DNA of 64,000 nt from Kiritimatiellales bacterium (GTDB taxonomy: Bacteria; Verrucomicrobiota; Kiritimatiellia; Kiritimatiellales; Pontiellaceae): positions 1 through 64,000 of the forward strand of contig QKAU01000017.1 of NCBI GenBank assembly GCA_003246265.1, read 5' to 3'. Under the pieces are notes generated by a model. That model searched no databases. It was given only the letters and a program-made list of their open reading frames with translations, and was not told the origin of the DNA. How positions within the stretch are numbered: the first letter of the stretch is position 1; the number at the start of each line of letters is the position of its first letter. Shown piece by piece: positions 63,313 through 64,000 of this stretch. Both the position numbers and the translations under genes were made by a program.

Positions 63313-63984
63313 CTACTCGCCGCCCAGGTCGCAGATGTTGCACTGGCGGCAGTCGAGGCCCGGCGGCGTGTAGGTTTTGCCCTCGCGCTTCGCCTTGCGG
63401 ATGTTGAGCTGGTTCATCCCGGCCAGGAAGAGCCCAAGGATGATGAAGGCGCCGGGGGCGGAGGTCATCAGCATGAAGTCCGTGGTCCAGCCCGGCACCA
63501 TCTTGACCTGGAAGAGCGATCCGCCGGCCAGGAATTCGCGGGTGCCGCCCAGGACCACGAGCGAAAGCGTGAAACCCAGCCCCATGCCAAGCCCGTCGAG
63601 GACCGACTTGCCGATGCCGTTCTTCGAGGCGAAGGCTTCGGCCCGTCCAAGGACGATGCAGTTGACCACGATGAGCGGGATGAAAATGCCCAGCGCCTCG
63701 TAGAGCGCCGTCGGCGCGTAGGCCTGCATCACGAAGTCCACGATCGTCACGAAGGTGGCGATCACGACGATGTAGACCGGAATGCGGATCTTCTTGGGCA
63801 CGATCCCCCGGATCGCCGAGATGACCGCGTTGCTGCACATCAGCACGCAGAGCGTCGCGACCCCCATCCCGAGGCCGTTGGTCGCGCTGGAGGTGACGGC
63901 CAGCGTCGGGCACATGCCGAGCATGAGCACCAGCACCGGATTCTCCTTCCACAGTCCCTTGCTGAATTCCTTCATCGCGCTCAT
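63313..63984 (-). CDS. rnfE: Electron transport complex subunit RnfE
   Basis: 223 residues; ATG with GGGAGG SD. Six membrane helices, with NPVLVLMLGMCPTLAVTSSA (iron-coordinating Cys region), NCIVLGRAEAFASKN and LGGTREFL, the RnfE/NqrD signatures. Part of the Rnf complex coupling ferredoxin:NAD+ electron transfer to ion pumping. An unusual soluble C-terminal tail LDCRQCNICDLGGE carries a CxxCxxC cluster. The rest of the operon lies to the right of the window. Confidence 0.93.
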   Translation of the reverse strand: MSAMKEFSKGLWKENPVLVLMLGMCPTLAVTSSATNGLGMGVATLCVLMCSNAVISAIRGIVPKKIRIPVYIVVIATFVTIVDFVMQAYAPTALYEALGIFIPLIVVNCIVLGRAEAFASKNGIGKSVLDGLGMGLGFTLSLVVLGGTREFLAGGSLFQVKMVPGWTTDFMLMTSAPGAFIILGLFLAGMNQLNIRKAKREGKTYTPPGLDCRQCNICDLGGE

Positions 63985-64000
63985 TGGCCGCCTCCCTGGG
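63981..64000 (-). CDS. Possible 3' end of rnfG (partial)
   Basis: Minus-strand codons read ..Gln-Gly-Gly-Gly-Gln-stop, with the TGA overlapping the rnfE ATG (ATGA). This is where rnfG or rnfD would end in the usual operon order. Only five codons are visible, so identity is inferred from context. Confidence 0.35.

Noticed and set aside
1-64000. CRISPR arrays, insertion sequences, prophage genes and att sites
   Set aside because: Scanned for regularly spaced repeats, transposase motifs and integrase genes; none seen.

Overview
The window is a 64 kb stretch of a bacterial chromosome of about 60% GC, densely coding and with no rRNA, tRNA, CRISPR array or insertion sequence that I can see. The gene content points to a free-living, Gram-negative, probably marine and anaerobic or facultative member of the PVC group. 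It includes a PEP-CTERM protein, an autotransporter with T5SS/PEP-CTERM-type repeats, oversized pseudopilins, Na+-NQR plus Rnf, a McsA-McsB-ClpC operon, and lipopolysaccharide/lipoprotein export genes. The closest fit from memory is Kiritimatiellota (Pontiella-like). That taxonomic call is inference from gene style and was not tested.

Layout. 1-6.4 kb: secreted proteins on the plus strand (a modular alpha/beta hydrolase cut by the left edge, a small exported protein, a large autotransporter), with lower GC than the rest. 6.5-10.3 kb: a minus-strand operon of three pilin-like proteins, one of 689 residues. 10.5-14.1 kb: an exported hexaheme cytochrome c and a PEP-CTERM protein. 14.2-18.4 kb: etfB-etfA-trxB-acyl-CoA dehydrogenase. 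18.4-31.7 kb: housekeeping genes (HAD phosphatase, htpG, queA, an orphan pseudopilin, hemW-like, rpmB, rpsN, gltA, a TPR protein, a GNAT acetyltransferase, an LptF/G permease, zwf, cutA). 31.8-38.5 kb: the complete nqrABCDEF operon followed upstream by a polyprenyl diphosphate synthase. 38.5-45.9 kb: a lysine 2,3-aminomutase-family radical SAM enzyme, a CorC/HlyC-type CBS protein, a 664-base gene-free region with two DnaA-box-like sites, argS and clpC. 45.9-51.7 kb: mcsB, mcsA, a branched-chain aminotransferase, lolD-like, glmM and a left-handed beta-helix protein.

51.8-61.5 kb is the most interesting part. It holds a GH13 subfamily 18 sugar phosphorylase overlapping a GT4 glycosyltransferase. 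Divergent from these is a translationally coupled set: a degenerate M20 peptidase-like protein, a GpgS-like glucosyl-3-phosphoglycerate synthase and another GT-B protein. Facing them is an overlapping set: CpXC protein, SrkA/APH-like kinase, HAD phosphatase and a basic Gln-rich-tailed protein. Together they look like a locus for making, extending and phosphorolytically recycling a glucosylglycerate-type compatible solute, with several proteins of unknown role. The window closes with diphosphomevalonate decarboxylase, a lipoprotein and rnfE (the start of an Rnf operon that continues beyond the right edge).

How the parts connect: NQR and Rnf are both redox-driven ion pumps, and Etf/acyl-CoA dehydrogenase and the polyprenyl synthase (quinone side chain) feed the same electron-transfer theme. 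Zwf and citrate synthase supply reductant and carbon. The osmolyte locus and Na+ pumping both fit a saline habitat.
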